64,000 nt of DNA from Stenotrophomonas sp. SAU14A_NAIMI4_5 (GTDB lineage Bacteria; Pseudomonadota; Gammaproteobacteria; Xanthomonadales; Xanthomonadaceae): contig NZ_CP026003.1 in NCBI RefSeq assembly GCF_003086795.1, forward strand, positions 2,964,579-3,028,578, in the 5' to 3' direction. Below are positions 44,504-55,123 of this stretch, piece by piece. The position numbers and the translations under genes are program-made. The notes below the pieces were generated by a model. That model did not search any database, was not told where the DNA came from, and was given only the letters and a program-made list of their open reading frames with translations. Each line of letters opens with the position of its first letter. The first letter of the stretch is position 1.

Positions 44504-44700
44504 CCCTGCTCCAGCAGCTGCGTCGTGCTGAGGATGGGATAGGTAAACCCCAACTGGCGCGCGCGGATCAGCTTGGCGCCGCGCGTGTACAGCAGCTTCC
44601 AGTTCTTCTCGGGCTTGAAGGCCTGCACCGGTGCAGGACGGTCACCGCCGTGCAGGCGCGCCCTGGCACGACGCCAGGCTCGGGTTCTTGCAGTTTCCAT
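44500..44700 (-). CDS. Small basic hypothetical protein, 66 aa
   Basis: METARTRAWRRARARLHGGD continues with a C-terminal PEKNWKLLYTRGAKLIRARQ. It is highly basic, with no signal or membrane segment; nucleic-acid binding is possible but not shown. Its stop overlaps the start of the phosphatase-like gene. Confidence 0.65.
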   Translation of the reverse strand: METARTRAWRRARARLHGGDRPAPVQAFKPEKNWKLLYTRGAKLIRARQLGFTYPILSTTQLLEQG

Positions 44701-44772
44701 GATGTTTTCTCGTGAGTACCGGGTTCAGCAGCCGCGGTAGTACGAGTGGTGTGCAGGATACAACGCAACGAC

Positions 44773-44801
44773 AAAAAAGCCCACGCATCGCTGCGCAGGC
44801 T
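44773..44801 (-). terminator. Terminator downstream of tRNA-Pro
   Basis: In the leftward direction AGCCTGCGCA and TGCGTGGGCT form a 10-bp stem with two wobbles, followed by a T tract. Confidence 0.85.
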
Positions 44802-44817
44802 TTCTGTTTCATCACAG

Positions 44818-44894
44818 TGGTCGGGACGGCCGGATTCGAACCGACGACCCTCTGCCCCCCAGGCAGATGCGCTACCAGGCTGCGCTACGCCCCG
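44818..44894 (-). tRNA. tRNA-Pro (GGG)
   Basis: A 77-nt tRNA with CCA encoded. The acceptor CGGGGCG pairs with CGTCCCG. The anticodon stem TCTGC/GCAGA encloses loop CTGGGGG, giving anticodon GGG. It lies 67 bp beyond merR, an arrangement also seen downstream of ihfA in other gammaproteobacteria. Confidence 0.95.
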
Positions 44895-44961
44895 ACTGAT
44901 GCTGCGATGTGCCCGCCAGTGCGGCGGGCCGTGAAGTATAGCGGATTACGCGGGGTTTGGA

Positions 44962-45318
44962 TCACCGGCGAAGCAATTGCAGCACTTCTTCCAGCTCCAT
45001 GCGCACCTGCTTGATGATCTGGTTGCTCAGCGCGGATTCCTCGCGCGCATCCGGACCCTCCAGGCGCAGGCGCGCGCCACCGATGGTGTAACCCTGTTCG
45101 TACAGCAGGCTGCGGATCTGCCGCACCATCAGCACGTCGTGGCGCTGGTAGTAGCGACGGTTGCCACGGCGCTTGGCCGGCTCAAGGCTGGGAAACTCGG
45201 TTTCCCAGTAGCGCAGTACGTGCGGCTTGACGTCGCACAGCTCGCTTACTTCACCAATGGTGAAGTAGCGCTTGGCCGGGATCGGCGGTAGTTCGCGGTT
45301 ACTGCCCGGATCCAGCAT
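44962..45318 (-). CDS. MerR-family transcriptional regulator
   Basis: A 118-residue regulator with the MerR winged helix: [24 protein letters not shown], then [23 protein letters not shown]. The short C-terminal helix gives dimerisation but has no metal-binding Cys set. Its start overlaps the 3' end of ihfA by 20 bp. This ihfA-merR pairing is conserved in gammaproteobacteria; the target genes are unknown. Confidence 0.93.
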   Translation of the reverse strand: MLDPGSNRELPPIPAKRYFTIGEVSELCDVKPHVLRYWETEFPSLEPAKRRGNRRYYQRHDVLMVRQIRSLLYEQGYTIGGARLRLEGPDAREESALSNQIIKQVRMELEEVLQLLRR

Positions 45319-45598
45319 AAGCTTCCACCCTCTCCTTGAGCTTCTGGCCCGGACGGAAGGTGACCACCGTACGGGCGGAAATCGGAATTTCCTCGCCGGT
45401 CTTGGGGTTGCGACCCGGGCGCTGGTTCTTGCGCCGCAGATCGAAATTACCGAAGCCGGACAGCTTCACCTGACGTCCCTGTTCCAACGCTTCACGCAGC
45501 ACATCGAAGAACGCGTCGACGAATTCCTTGGCTTCCCGCTTGTTCAGACCGACTTCGTCGAACAGCTTTTCCGCCATCTCCGCCTTGGTCAATGCCAT
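45299..45598 (-). CDS. ihfA: Integration host factor subunit alpha
   Basis: A 99-residue HU/IHF DNA-bending protein: [20 protein letters not shown], the beta-arm signature [21 protein letters not shown], and [16 protein letters not shown]. It follows pheT by 27 bp, as in E. coli (pheS-pheT-ihfA). Confidence 0.98.
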   Translation of the reverse strand: MALTKAEMAEKLFDEVGLNKREAKEFVDAFFDVLREALEQGRQVKLSGFGNFDLRRKNQRPGRNPKTGEEIPISARTVVTFRPGQKLKERVEAYAGSGQ

Positions 45599-45625
45599 TG
45601 CCTGCTACCCCTGAGTGCTTCCCGC

Positions 45626-48022
45626 TCAGCCGCGGATCCGTGCGTGGTGTTCACGCTCGATCGCAGTGACCGCCTCGGCCACCACCGCTTCCACGTCGCG
45701 GTCCGTCAGAGTGCGCGACTTGTCCTGCAAAATCAAGCCCATAGCGAGACTCTTGAATCCCGGCTCGACCCCCTGGCCGACGTAGCGGTCGAACAGGTTC
45801 AGCTCGCGCAGCAGCGGGCCGGCGGCTTGGCGGATGGTCGCGGCCAGGTCGCTCCAGTCCACCTGGTCAGGCACCAGGAATGCGAGGTCGCGACGCACGG
45901 CCGGGAAGCGCGACAGCTCGCCGGCACGCGGCAGGGCGCGGGCCGACAGCGCCTCCAGGTCCAGCTCGAAGGCATAGACGTCGGCATCGATGTCCATGGC
46001 CTTGGCCAGGCGCGGGTGGATCTGGCCGATCCAGCCGATCACCACGCCATCGCGGTACACCTCGGCCGAGCGGGCCGGGTGGCCGAAGGCGCGGGTCGAG
46101 GGGCGGAATTCGAGCACGGCACCGCTGGCGGCGGCCAGCGATTCCAGGTCGCCCTTCAGGTCATGGAAGTCGACCTTGCGGGTCGGCAGGCCCCACTGCA
46201 CGGCCTGCGCATCGCCACAGACGGCGGCGGCCACGCGCGGGGTTTCCAGCGGTGCGGGCCGGCTTTCGCCGGGCGACGTCTCGCCGGTCTGCTGGGCGAA
46301 CACCCGGCCGACCTCGAACAGGCGCACGCGGCCCAGCTGGCGGGCGGCATTGCGGCCCAGGGTGGCGACCAGGCCCGGCAGCAGCGCCGGGCGCATCACC
46401 GCCAGCTCGGCCGACAGCGGGTTGGCCAGCGGCACCAGGTTGTCGCGCAGCTGCCACTGGATCAGCAATGCATCGTCGACGAAGGCAAAGTTCAGGGTTT
46501 CCTGCAGGTCGCGGGCGACCAGCTGGCGACGCACGCTCAGCACGTCCAGCTGGGTCTCGGTCGGCATCGCCACGCGCGCCGCGCCACCCGGCAGGGTGGT
46601 CGGGATCTGCTCGTAGCCGTGGATGCGGGCCAGTTCCTCGATCAGGTCTTCTTCGATGGCGATGTCGAAGCGACGGCTCGGCGCGGTCACCTGCCAGCCT
46701 TCGCCGGCCGCGGTCACACCCATGCCCAGCGCGCGCAGGATGCGCTCGACTTCGGCGTCTTCAATGGCGATGCCCAGCACGCGGGTGATGCGGGCGCGGC
46801 GCAGGGTGATCGTCGCTGCCTGCGGCAGATCAGCCTCGCGCACGGCCTCGGTAACCGGCGCCGGGGTACCGCCGGCCAGGTCCAGCACCAGGCGGGTGGC
46901 GTATTCGATGGCGGTGCGCGGCAGCGCCGGGTCGACGCCACGCTCGAAGCGGTGGCCGGCATCGGTGTGCAGGCCCAGCTTGCGGCCACGGCCCATGATG
47001 GCGGCCGGCGCGAAGTGCGCGGCCTCCAGGAACACGGCGGTGGTATCGTCGGTGACGCGGGTGTCGAAGCCACCCATCAGGCCGGCCAGGCCGACCGCAC
47101 GGTCGGCGTCGGTCACCACCAGGAAGCTCTCGTCCAGCACCGCATCGCGGCCGTCCAGCAGCTTGATGGCTTCGCCGGCGCGCGAACGGCGCACGCCGAT
47201 GCTGCCCTGCAGGGTGCCCAGGTCGTAGGCGTGCATCGGCTGGCCCAGTTCCAGCATCACGTACTGGGTGATGTCGACCAGCAGCGAGACCGGACGCACG
47301 CCGCTGCGGCGCAGGCGCTCGGCCATCCACAGCGGGGTCTTGGCGGCGGCGTTGACGCCTTCGATGACGCGGCCCAGGTAACGCGGCGCTTCGGCGCCGG
47401 CGTCGAGCTGGATGGACAGCTCACGGCTGCCGACCGCGGCAATGGCGTCGGCGGCGAAATCCAGCACTTCGCTGCGGGTGGCCGCGGCCACGTCGTAGGC
47501 GATGCCACGCACGCTGAAGCAGTCGGCGCGATTCGGGGTCAGCTTGATCTCGATGCTGGCGTCCGGCAGGCCCAGGTACTCGACCAGGGTATGACCGACC
47601 GACGCGTCATCAGGCAGTTCCAGCAGGCCCGAGGCATCGGTGTCCAGGCCCAGTTCCTTGGCCGAGCACAGCATGCCGTTGGATTCGACGCCGCGCAGCT
47701 TGGCCGGCTTGATCGCCAGATCGCCGATCTGCGCGCCGACCATGGCCAGCGGTGCAACCAGGCCCGGGCGCGCGTTCGGCGCACCGCAGACGATCTGCAG
47801 CAGTTCGCCCTGCCCTGCGTCGACCTTGCACACCTGCAGGCGGTCGGCTTCGGGATGGCGCACGGCTTCGACGATGCGTGCCACGACCACGTGCTGCAGG
47901 CCGTTGCCGAGCGCGGTCACTTCTTCCACTTCCAGGCCGATGGCGGTCAGCACCGCGCTCAGTTCATCGCGCGAGGCGGAGGTCGGGACGTGGCTGCGCA
48001 GCCAGTTTTCGGAGAATTTCAT
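45626..48022 (-). CDS. pheT: Phenylalanine--tRNA ligase beta subunit
   Basis: A 798-residue subunit starting MKFSENWLRSHVP. In order it has the OB-fold tRNA-binding domain (about 39-150), the B3/B4 editing domain (middle), the B5 domain and the C-terminal FDX-ACB anticodon-binding domain (RFPAVRRDLAFLVPDQV; SLAMGLILQDKSRTLTD). It forms the alpha2-beta2 enzyme with PheS. A GTAG palindrome sits in the 87-bp gap between pheS and pheT. Confidence 0.97.
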   Translation of the reverse strand: MKFSENWLRSHVPTSASRDELSAVLTAIGLEVEEVTALGNGLQHVVVARIVEAVRHPEADRLQVCKVDAGQGELLQIVCGAPNARPGLVAPLAMVGAQIGDLAIKPAKLRGVESNGMLCSAKELGLDTDASGLLELPDDASVGHTLVEYLGLPDASIEIKLTPNRADCFSVRGIAYDVAAATRSEVLDFAADAIAAVGSRELSIQLDAGAEAPRYLGRVIEGVNAAAKTPLWMAERLRRSGVRPVSLLVDITQYVMLELGQPMHAYDLGTLQGSIGVRRSRAGEAIKLLDGRDAVLDESFLVVTDADRAVGLAGLMGGFDTRVTDDTTAVFLEAAHFAPAAIMGRGRKLGLHTDAGHRFERGVDPALPRTAIEYATRLVLDLAGGTPAPVTEAVREADLPQAATITLRRARITRVLGIAIEDAEVERILRALGMGVTAAGEGWQVTAPSRRFDIAIEEDLIEELARIHGYEQIPTTLPGGAARVAMPTETQLDVLSVRRQLVARDLQETLNFAFVDDALLIQWQLRDNLVPLANPLSAELAVMRPALLPGLVATLGRNAARQLGRVRLFEVGRVFAQQTGETSPGESRPAPLETPRVAAAVCGDAQAVQWGLPTRKVDFHDLKGDLESLAAASGAVLEFRPSTRAFGHPARSAEVYRDGVVIGWIGQIHPRLAKAMDIDADVYAFELDLEALSARALPRAGELSRFPAVRRDLAFLVPDQVDWSDLAATIRQAAGPLLRELNLFDRYVGQGVEPGFKSLAMGLILQDKSRTLTDRDVEAVVAEAVTAIEREHHARIRG

Positions 48023-48074
48023 GGTGTCACCCTGGTGGGCCCGGCGCATGCGCCTGGGCCTGCGAATTTAGGAG

Positions 48075-48098
48075 CAGCCGAGCATGGCTCGGCTCTAC
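48075..48098. repeat. Single SMAG palindrome between pheS and pheT
   Basis: AGCCGAGCATGGCTCGGCT followed by CTAC: one GTAG-headed hairpin in the intercistronic region, oriented so that leftward transcripts read GTAG first. It could influence relative pheS/pheT expression. Confidence 0.85.
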
Positions 48099-48109
48099 AT
48101 GGTTGCGGC

Positions 48110-49255
<1,146 letters not shown>

Positions 49256-49301
49256 CTACCTGACACCGTTCCCGTTGAACGGCAACGGCATCGGGAAGGA
49301 C

Positions 49302-49661
49302 TTATGCCGCCAGTGCGCCCTTGGCCTTTTCGGCCAGTGCAGCAAAACCAGCTGCGTCGTGCACGGCGATATCAGCCAGGACCTTGCGGTCCAGGGTGAT
49401 GCCGGCCTTCAGCAGGCCGTTCATGAAGCGGCTGTAGCTCAGGCCGTTGATGCGGGCAGCCGCATTGATACGGGTGATCCACAGCGAACGGAAGTTGCGC
49501 TTCTTCTGCTTACGGCCGATGTAGGCGTACTGCTGTGCCTTGATGACCGCCTGCTTGGCGACGCGGAAGACCTTGCGACGGGCATTGTAGTAGCCCTTCG
49601 CCAGATCAAGGATTTTCTTGTGGCGGCGACGCGCCTGTACGCCACGCTTAACTCGTGCCAT
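49302..49661 (-). CDS. rplT: 50S ribosomal protein L20
   Basis: A 119-residue basic protein, [20 protein letters not shown], with the normal RNA-binding N-terminal extension and globular C-terminus. L20 is also the autogenous repressor of the infC-rpmI-rplT operon in enteric bacteria. It lies 11 bp after rpmI. Confidence 0.99.
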   Translation of the reverse strand: MARVKRGVQARRRHKKILDLAKGYYNARRKVFRVAKQAVIKAQQYAYIGRKQKKRNFRSLWITRINAAARINGLSYSRFMNGLLKAGITLDRKVLADIAVHDAAGFAALAEKAKGALAA

Positions 49662-49672
49662 TTTTCAGTTCC

Positions 49673-49870
49673 TCAGAGGTAAGGGAGCATGCGGTCCAGA
49701 CGGCCTGCGTCTTCTGCACGGACATGGCCCGTCTGACGCAGATTACGCTTACGCTTGGTCGCTTTCTTCGTGAGGATGTGGCTACGGTTGGCGTGGCCGC
49801 ACTTGTACTTGCCCGAGGCGGTCTTGCGGAAACGCTTGGCCGCTGCCCGGTTGGTCTTGATCTTGGGCAT
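49673..49870 (-). CDS. rpmI: 50S ribosomal protein L35
   Basis: 65 residues, [20 protein letters not shown], the standard L35 sequence, ending in RLDRMLPYL. The gap to infC is unusually long (254 bp) and contains a strong hairpin. Confidence 0.98.
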   Translation of the reverse strand: MPKIKTNRAAAKRFRKTASGKYKCGHANRSHILTKKATKRKRNLRQTGHVRAEDAGRLDRMLPYL

Positions 49871-50055
49871 TGCAATGTCCTTGATGGGGGTGACCCTGGT
49901 TTCTGACTGATCTGGCGGTGGCCGTGGCCACTCTTTCCGTCCTGCCATGATCGGCGTACGACCCGTCCTGGGTGGGTCGAGCCGGGCATGATACAGGCAA
50001 AACCGCCCTGTCACCAGCCCCTGCAACCCTTTTTCCGTCCTGCTGCAAAAGCAAA

Positions 50056-50074
50056 GGGACGCCAATGGCGTCCC
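50056..50074 (-). terminator. Strong hairpin between infC and rpmI
   Basis: GGGACGCC-ATT-GGCGTCCC is a perfect 8-bp stem, followed leftward by TTTGCTTTTGC. It may attenuate transcription between infC and rpmI or form part of an L20-responsive structure. Confidence 0.65.
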
Positions 50075-50124
50075 TTCATCCTGAACCATTCAGCCAGGCG
50101 CCCCGAAAGGCAGCCCTGCAGGCC

Positions 50125-50652
50125 TCAGGTCTTCTTCTTCGGCGCGATCATCATGACCATCTGACGCCCTTCCAGGCGCGGACGGGATTCGATGACGATG
50201 TCCTCGCCCAGATCGGTCTCGATCCGGTTGGCCATCTCGCGACCCAGTTCCTGGTGGCTCATTTCACGGCCACGGAAGCGGATGTTGACCTTGATCTTGT
50301 CGCCTTCCTCAAGGAAACCACGCATCTTGCGCAGCTTGATCTGGTAGTCGCCCTCGTCCGTGACCGGACGGAACTTCACTTCCTTGATCTCGACCTGCTT
50401 GGTCTTCTTCTTGGCCTCGCTGGCCTTCTTCTGCGCTTCGAACTTGAACTTGCCGAAATCCATGATCTTGCAGACCGGCGGATCGGCCTGCGGCTGGATT
50501 TCAACCAGGTCCAGGCCTTCATCTTCGGCCATGGACAGCGCTTCGTCGCGCGACAACACGCCGATCATTTCTCCGTCACTGCCGATCACGCGGACGCGCG
50601 GCACTCGGATTTCCTGATTCTTGCGGTTCTGTTTGTTGTCAGGGGTGCTGAT
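50125..50652 (-). CDS. infC: Translation initiation factor IF-3 (ATC start proposed)
   Basis: A 175-residue IF-3. The N-domain ([20 protein letters not shown]) and C-domain ([34 protein letters not shown]) are complete. GGGAG lies 8 bp before an ATC at 50652, giving (M)[15 protein letters not shown]. An in-frame TTG at 50667 overlaps that ribosome-binding site and has none of its own. A rare start codon is the classic means of IF-3 self-regulation. It lies 63 bp after thrS. Confidence 0.93.
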   Translation of the reverse strand: MSTPDNKQNRKNQEIRVPRVRVIGSDGEMIGVLSRDEALSMAEDEGLDLVEIQPQADPPVCKIMDFGKFKFEAQKKASEAKKKTKQVEIKEVKFRPVTDEGDYQIKLRKMRGFLEEGDKIKVNIRFRGREMSHQELGREMANRIETDLGEDIVIESRPRLEGRQMVMMIAPKKKT

Positions 50653-50715
50653 ATTACGTTCTCCCAAGGGTATCGAACCGGTCCGGGTGCCTGTGCGCCC
50701 GGACCGGACCTTTGC

Positions 50716-52617
50716 TTACGCGCCCTCGGCCTGGAGCCGCTCGATGAAGGCCTGCAGGCTCATGCTGCCAAGGTCTTCGCCAGAACGCGTACGCACCGCC
50801 ACAGCTCCATTTTCCTTCTCGCGGTCACCGATGACCAGCAGGTAAGGCACGCGCTGCAACGTATGCTCGCGGATTTTATAGCCGATCTTCTCGTTACGCA
50901 AATCGGAGCTGACGCGGAAGCCTTGCTCCGCAAGGGTTTTGGTCACGCCTGCGACGTATTCAGCCTGGGCGTCGGTGATGTTGGCCACCACCACCTGGGT
51001 TGGGGCCAGCCAGACCGGGAACTGGCCGGCGTGGTGCTCGATCAGGATGCCCAGGAAACGCTCCATCGAGCCGACGATGGCACGGTGCAGCATGACCGGG
51101 TGCTTCTTCTGGCTGTTTTCGTCCACGTACTCGGCGCCCAGGCGGCCCGGCATCATGAAGTCGACCTGCATGGTGCCCAGCTGCCAGGTACGGCCGATCG
51201 CGTCCTTCAGGTGGTACTCGATCTTCGGGCCGTAGAAGGCACCCTCGCCCGGCAGCTCCTGCCATTCCACGCCACAGGCGGTCAGCGCCGAGCGCAGCGC
51301 GCCTTCGGCCTTGTCCCAGGTGGCGTCGTCACCCAGGCGCGATTCCGGGCGCAGGGCGATCTTGATCTGGATCTCGTCGAAACCGAAGTGCTGGTAGACC
51401 GCCAGCGCCTGCTGGTGGAACGCGGTCACTTCCGATTCGATCTGGTTCTCGGTGCAGAACACATGACCGTCGTCCTGGGTGAAACCACGCACGCGCAGGA
51501 TGCCGTGCAGCGCGCCGGACGGCTCGTTGCGGTGGCAGGAACCGAACTCGCCGTAGCGGATCGGAAGGTCGCGGTAGCTGTGCAGGCCCTGGTTGAACAC
51601 CTGGACATGGCCCGGGCAGTTCATCGGCTTGACCGCGTAGGTGCGCTTCTCCGATTCGGTGAAGAACATGTTGTCCTGGTAGTTGTCCCAGTGGCCGGAC
51701 TTCTTCCACAGGCTCACGTCCAGGATCTGCGGGCAGCGCACTTCGCCGTAGCCGCTGCTGCGGTAGACCTTGCGCATGTACTGCTCGACCACCTGCCACA
51801 GCGCCCAGCCCTTGGGGTGCCAGAACACCAGGCCCGGGGCCTCTTCCTGCAGGTGGAACAGGTCCTGCTGCTTGCCGATGCGGCGGTGGTCGCGCATTTC
51901 GGCTTCCTCGATGCGCTTGATGTACGCCTCGAGCTGCTTCTTGTCGGCCCAGGCGGTGCCGTAGATGCGCTGCAGCTGTTCGTTCTGCGCATCGCCACGC
52001 CAGTAGGCACCGGAAATGCGGGTCAGCTTGAAGGCCTTCAGGAAGCGCGTGTTCGGCACGTGCGGGCCGCGGCACATGTCCACGTATTCCTGGTGGTAGT
52101 ACATGCCCATCGCCTGGATGTCGTCGGACATGTCCTCGATCAGGCGCAGCTTGTAGTCCTCGCCACGGGCCTTGAAGATCTCGACCACTTCAGCGCGCGG
52201 CGTCACCTTCTTGATGACGTCGTAGTCCTGGGCGATCAGCTCGCCCATGCGCTTCTCGATGGCGGCCATGTCTTCCGGCGTGAACGGGCGCTCGGAATAG
52301 ATGTCGTAGTAGAAGCCCTCGGCGATGACCGGGCCGATCACCATCTTGACGTCCGGGTACAGCTGCTTGACGGCGTGGCCGACCAGGTGGGCGCAGGAGT
52401 GGCGGATGATTTCCACGCCCTCCTCGTCCTTGGCGGTGATGATGCGCAGGCTGGCATCGTGGTCGATGACGTCGCTGGCATCGACCAGCACGCCATCAAC
52501 GGCGCCGGCGATGGTGGCCTTGGCCAGGCCGGCGCCGATCGACTGGGCGACGTCCATGACGCTGACGGGATTTTCGAATTCGCGGCGGCTGCCGTCGGGA
52601 AGGGTGATATTGATCAT
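50716..52617 (-). CDS. thrS: Threonine--tRNA ligase
   Basis: A 633-residue class II synthetase: an N-terminal TGS domain ([20 protein letters not shown]), an editing domain with [17 protein letters not shown], the catalytic core ([31 protein letters not shown]) and the C-terminal anticodon-binding domain ([11 protein letters not shown]). First gene of the thrS-infC-rpmI-rplT block. A leader peptide and terminator-like hairpin precede it. Confidence 0.98.
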   Translation of the reverse strand: MINITLPDGSRREFENPVSVMDVAQSIGAGLAKATIAGAVDGVLVDASDVIDHDASLRIITAKDEEGVEIIRHSCAHLVGHAVKQLYPDVKMVIGPVIAEGFYYDIYSERPFTPEDMAAIEKRMGELIAQDYDVIKKVTPRAEVVEIFKARGEDYKLRLIEDMSDDIQAMGMYYHQEYVDMCRGPHVPNTRFLKAFKLTRISGAYWRGDAQNEQLQRIYGTAWADKKQLEAYIKRIEEAEMRDHRRIGKQQDLFHLQEEAPGLVFWHPKGWALWQVVEQYMRKVYRSSGYGEVRCPQILDVSLWKKSGHWDNYQDNMFFTESEKRTYAVKPMNCPGHVQVFNQGLHSYRDLPIRYGEFGSCHRNEPSGALHGILRVRGFTQDDGHVFCTENQIESEVTAFHQQALAVYQHFGFDEIQIKIALRPESRLGDDATWDKAEGALRSALTACGVEWQELPGEGAFYGPKIEYHLKDAIGRTWQLGTMQVDFMMPGRLGAEYVDENSQKKHPVMLHRAIVGSMERFLGILIEHHAGQFPVWLAPTQVVVANITDAQAEYVAGVTKTLAEQGFRVSSDLRNEKIGYKIREHTLQRVPYLLVIGDREKENGAVAVRTRSGEDLGSMSLQAFIERLQAEGA

Positions 52618-52683
52618 CGCAATGGCTTCGTGCGGGGCCCGCTCGGGCGGGCTGGAAAGCGTTCCGGGCGGTGCCCGGGCAAT

Positions 52684-52706
52684 AAAAAAGCGCCGCGAGG
52701 GCGCCT
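52684..52706 (-). terminator. Attenuator terminator in thrS leader
   Basis: In the leftward direction AGGCGCC and GGCGCT form a GC-rich stem followed immediately by six T residues, 66 bp before the thrS start codon. An upstream CCTGC can pair with GCAGG, which overlaps the left arm, giving a competing antiterminator. Confidence 0.75.
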
Positions 52707-52731
52707 GCGGAACAGGGCCTTCGGGGGCAGG

Positions 52732-52758
52732 TCAGCGGTGGGCGGTGGTAGTGCTCAT
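52732..52758 (-). CDS. thrS leader peptide MSTTTAHR
   Basis: A nine-codon frame, ATG AGC ACT ACC ACC GCC CAC CGC TGA, with three consecutive Thr codons. It lies between a thrS promoter and the attenuator hairpin. Ribosome stalling at the Thr codons would be expected to favour the antiterminator and raise thrS expression. No strong ribosome-binding site is seen, only GAG. Confidence 0.65.
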   Translation of the reverse strand: MSTTTAHR

Positions 52759-52818
52759 GTCGCACGCTCGGCCGGCGCTGGGCGCGGGCCACCTTGTTCC
52801 AGTCAGGGTTCTACGTCG

Positions 52819-52847
52819 ATCTTAAACCAGCGCGCGGCAAAGCCCAA
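52819..52847 (-). promoter_or_regulatory. Probable thrS promoter
   Basis: On the minus strand TTGGGC (52847-52842) and TAAGAT (52824-52819) are 17 bp apart. The predicted start near 52812 gives a leader of about 195 nt that includes the peptide and attenuator. Confidence 0.6.
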
Positions 52848-52906
52848 GCCAGCCGGGCCGCGCGCCTGCCGGGACGGCTGAATGGCGTTCGCTGGCGGGG
52901 CCAGAT

Positions 52907-52925
52907 GTCAATGATTACCATACGC
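52907..52925. promoter_or_regulatory. Candidate Fur box upstream of siderophore receptor
   Basis: GTCAATGATTACCATACGC matches the 19-bp Fur consensus at 12 positions, including the AATGAT core. It is in an AT-rich patch about 53 bp before the receptor ATG. Confidence 0.45.
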
Positions 52926-52977
52926 AGGCGTTTCTCACTCGCGTGTGGCGCGCCCCTTCCCGGCCCTGGATCCGCCC

Positions 52978-55116
52978 ATGTCTACGCAGTCGCTGCCGGT
53001 CCGTACCGGCCTGTTCCGTGCCCCACTGTCCGCCCTCGCGGTTGCCCTGGCCGTTGCCGCATCCGGCACGCTTCCGGCGCTGGCCCGGGCCGATGAGGCG
53101 CGCACCCTCGACACCGTGCAGGTAACCGCGCCGATCGCCACCGAAAGCGGCAGCGCGACCAAGACCGTCACCCCGCTGCGCGAGATTCCGCAGTCGATCT
53201 CGGTCATCACCGACCGGCAGATGCGCGACCGTGGCATCCACGGCGTGGAGGAAGCGGTGTGGTACACCGCCGGCGCCCAGGGCGGGCAGTACGGCGAGGA
53301 CACCCGCAGCGACTGGCTGCTGGTGCGCGGTTTCAAGCCGGCCCGCTACCTGGATGGCCTGGCCACGGTGGAAGGCACCTGGACCGGCGAATCGCGCATC
53401 GAGCCCTACGGCCTGGAGCGCATCGATGTGTTGAAGGGCCCGGCCTCGGTCAACTACGGCGCGATGCCGCCGGGCGGCCTGGTCAACTTCGTCAGCAAGC
53501 GGCCCAGCGCCAACCCGCTGCAGGAAGTGGAACTGCAGGTCGGCAACTACGGCCTGAAGCAGGCCGCCTTCGACATCGGCGGCGCGCTCAACGACAGCGG
53601 CAGCGTGCTGTACCGCCTGGTCGGCCTGGCCCGCAACAGCGACAACGTCATCGACCAGGTGCATGACGACCGCTACTACCTCGCCCCGTCCATCACCTGG
53701 ACGCCGGACGAAGCCAATTCGCTGACCGTGCTGGCCCGCTACCAGAAGAACGACACGGTCGAGACCGGCGGCTTCCTGCCCTACCAGGGCACGGTGGTAC
53801 CCGGTGCAAATGGGCGTTACATCTCGCGCCACTTCTTCAGCGGCGAGCCGGGGGTGAACGACTACACCAAGGAAACCGCTTCGCTGGGCTATGAATTCCG
53901 CCACGATTTCGGCGACGGCACCGTGTTCAACCAGAACGTGCGCTACAGCTGGGCCGAAGTGGATGCCAGCCACGGCAGCCTGGGCCTGTTCGGCCTGGTG
54001 GCGCCGGACAGCACCGAGCTGGTGCGCTATTACTACCCGCGCATGGATACCTCCGAGAGCGTGTCCATCGACAACAACCTGACCTTCCGCTTCCACAGCG
54101 GCCGCGTCGAGCACACCGTGCTGGCCGGGCTGGACTACCGCCGCGCGCGCGACGATTACGCCTCGGCATTCCTGTTTGGCGCCCCCACCCTCGATGCCTA
54201 CAACCCGGTGTACGGCGCGCCGGTGCAGGTGCCCGACTACACCTCGCGACAGGTGCAGACGCAGGGCACGCTGGGCCTGTACCTGCAGGACCAGATCCGC
54301 ATCGACCGCTGGCTGGTGACCCTGGCTGGCCGCCAGGACTGGGTCGGCACCGATACCGAACAGCGCATCGGCGGCACCGGCACCGCGCACCAGAGCGATG
54401 ACCAGTTCTCCGGCCGGGTCGGCGTGAACTACCTGTTCGACAACGGCGTCAGCCCCTACGTCAGCTGGTCGCAGTCGTTCCAGACCACCATCGGCACCGA
54501 TTTCGAAGGCCGCGCATTCGTGCCGACCACCGGCGAGCAGTTCGAGGCGGGCGTGAAGTACCAGCCCGAAGGCGGCCGCCTGCTGCTGACCGCGGCTGCC
54601 TACCAGATCGAGCAGGACAACACGCTCACCGTCGACCCGCAGCACACCCTGTTCTCGATCCAGCAGGGCCAGACCCGCGTGCGCGGTGCCGAGCTGGAAG
54701 GCCGCTGGAACATCGGCCAAGGCCTGAGCGTGTACGGCAGCTACACCCGCCTGGACGCCAAGGTCCGCCGCAGCACCGATGCCGCCTCGCTGGGCAAGCG
54801 GGTGGCGCTGGTACCGAAGGAAAGCGCCTCGCTCGGCGCCGACTACACCTTCACTGCCGGCGCCCTGAGCGGCTTCGGCTTCGGTGCGGGCGTGCGTTAC
54901 AACGGCGGCATCTACGGCGACATCTACAACGATTGGTATACCCCGTCGTTCACCCTGTTCGATGCCAGCGTGCATTACGACCGTGGCCCGTGGCGCCTGC
55001 AGGTGAACGCCGCCAATGCCACCGACAAGAAGTACGTGTCGGCCTGCAACAGCGCCACCTGGTGCTATTACGGCTATCCGCGCACCGTCACCGCCAGCCT
55101 GCGTTACCAGTGGTGA
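52978..55116 (+). CDS. TonB-dependent siderophore receptor
   Basis: A 712-residue outer-membrane receptor. The signal peptide ends near ALARAD, a TonB box (LDTVQVTAP) follows, then a plug with REIPQSISVITDRQM, LLVRGFKPARYLDG and IDVLKGPASVNYGAMPPGG, and a beta-barrel ending YPRTVTASLRYQW. The plug is of the FhuA/FoxA hydroxamate or catecholate siderophore class. ATG 52978 gives the better signal; the open frame begins at 52945. It heads an operon with DUF3325, DUF3649 and PepSY genes. Confidence 0.94.
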   Translation: MSTQSLPVRTGLFRAPLSALAVALAVAASGTLPALARADEARTLDTVQVTAPIATESGSATKTVTPLREIPQSISVITDRQMRDRGIHGVEEAVWYTAGAQGGQYGEDTRSDWLLVRGFKPARYLDGLATVEGTWTGESRIEPYGLERIDVLKGPASVNYGAMPPGGLVNFVSKRPSANPLQEVELQVGNYGLKQAAFDIGGALNDSGSVLYRLVGLARNSDNVIDQVHDDRYYLAPSITWTPDEANSLTVLARYQKNDTVETGGFLPYQGTVVPGANGRYISRHFFSGEPGVNDYTKETASLGYEFRHDFGDGTVFNQNVRYSWAEVDASHGSLGLFGLVAPDSTELVRYYYPRMDTSESVSIDNNLTFRFHSGRVEHTVLAGLDYRRARDDYASAFLFGAPTLDAYNPVYGAPVQVPDYTSRQVQTQGTLGLYLQDQIRIDRWLVTLAGRQDWVGTDTEQRIGGTGTAHQSDDQFSGRVGVNYLFDNGVSPYVSWSQSFQTTIGTDFEGRAFVPTTGEQFEAGVKYQPEGGRLLLTAAAYQIEQDNTLTVDPQHTLFSIQQGQTRVRGAELEGRWNIGQGLSVYGSYTRLDAKVRRSTDAASLGKRVALVPKESASLGADYTFTAGALSGFGFGAGVRYNGGIYGDIYNDWYTPSFTLFDASVHYDRGPWRLQVNAANATDKKYVSACNSATWCYYGYPRTVTASLRYQW

Positions 55117-55123
55117 GCCGACG

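Noticed and set aside
52618..52812. T-box riboswitch upstream of thrS
   Set aside because: No T-box core motif was seen, and a Thr-codon leader peptide explains the terminator better.
49972..52881. Long frame antisense to infC/thrS
   Set aside because: Composition is that of a reverse-complement shadow, while the minus strand holds complete IF-3 and ThrRS genes.
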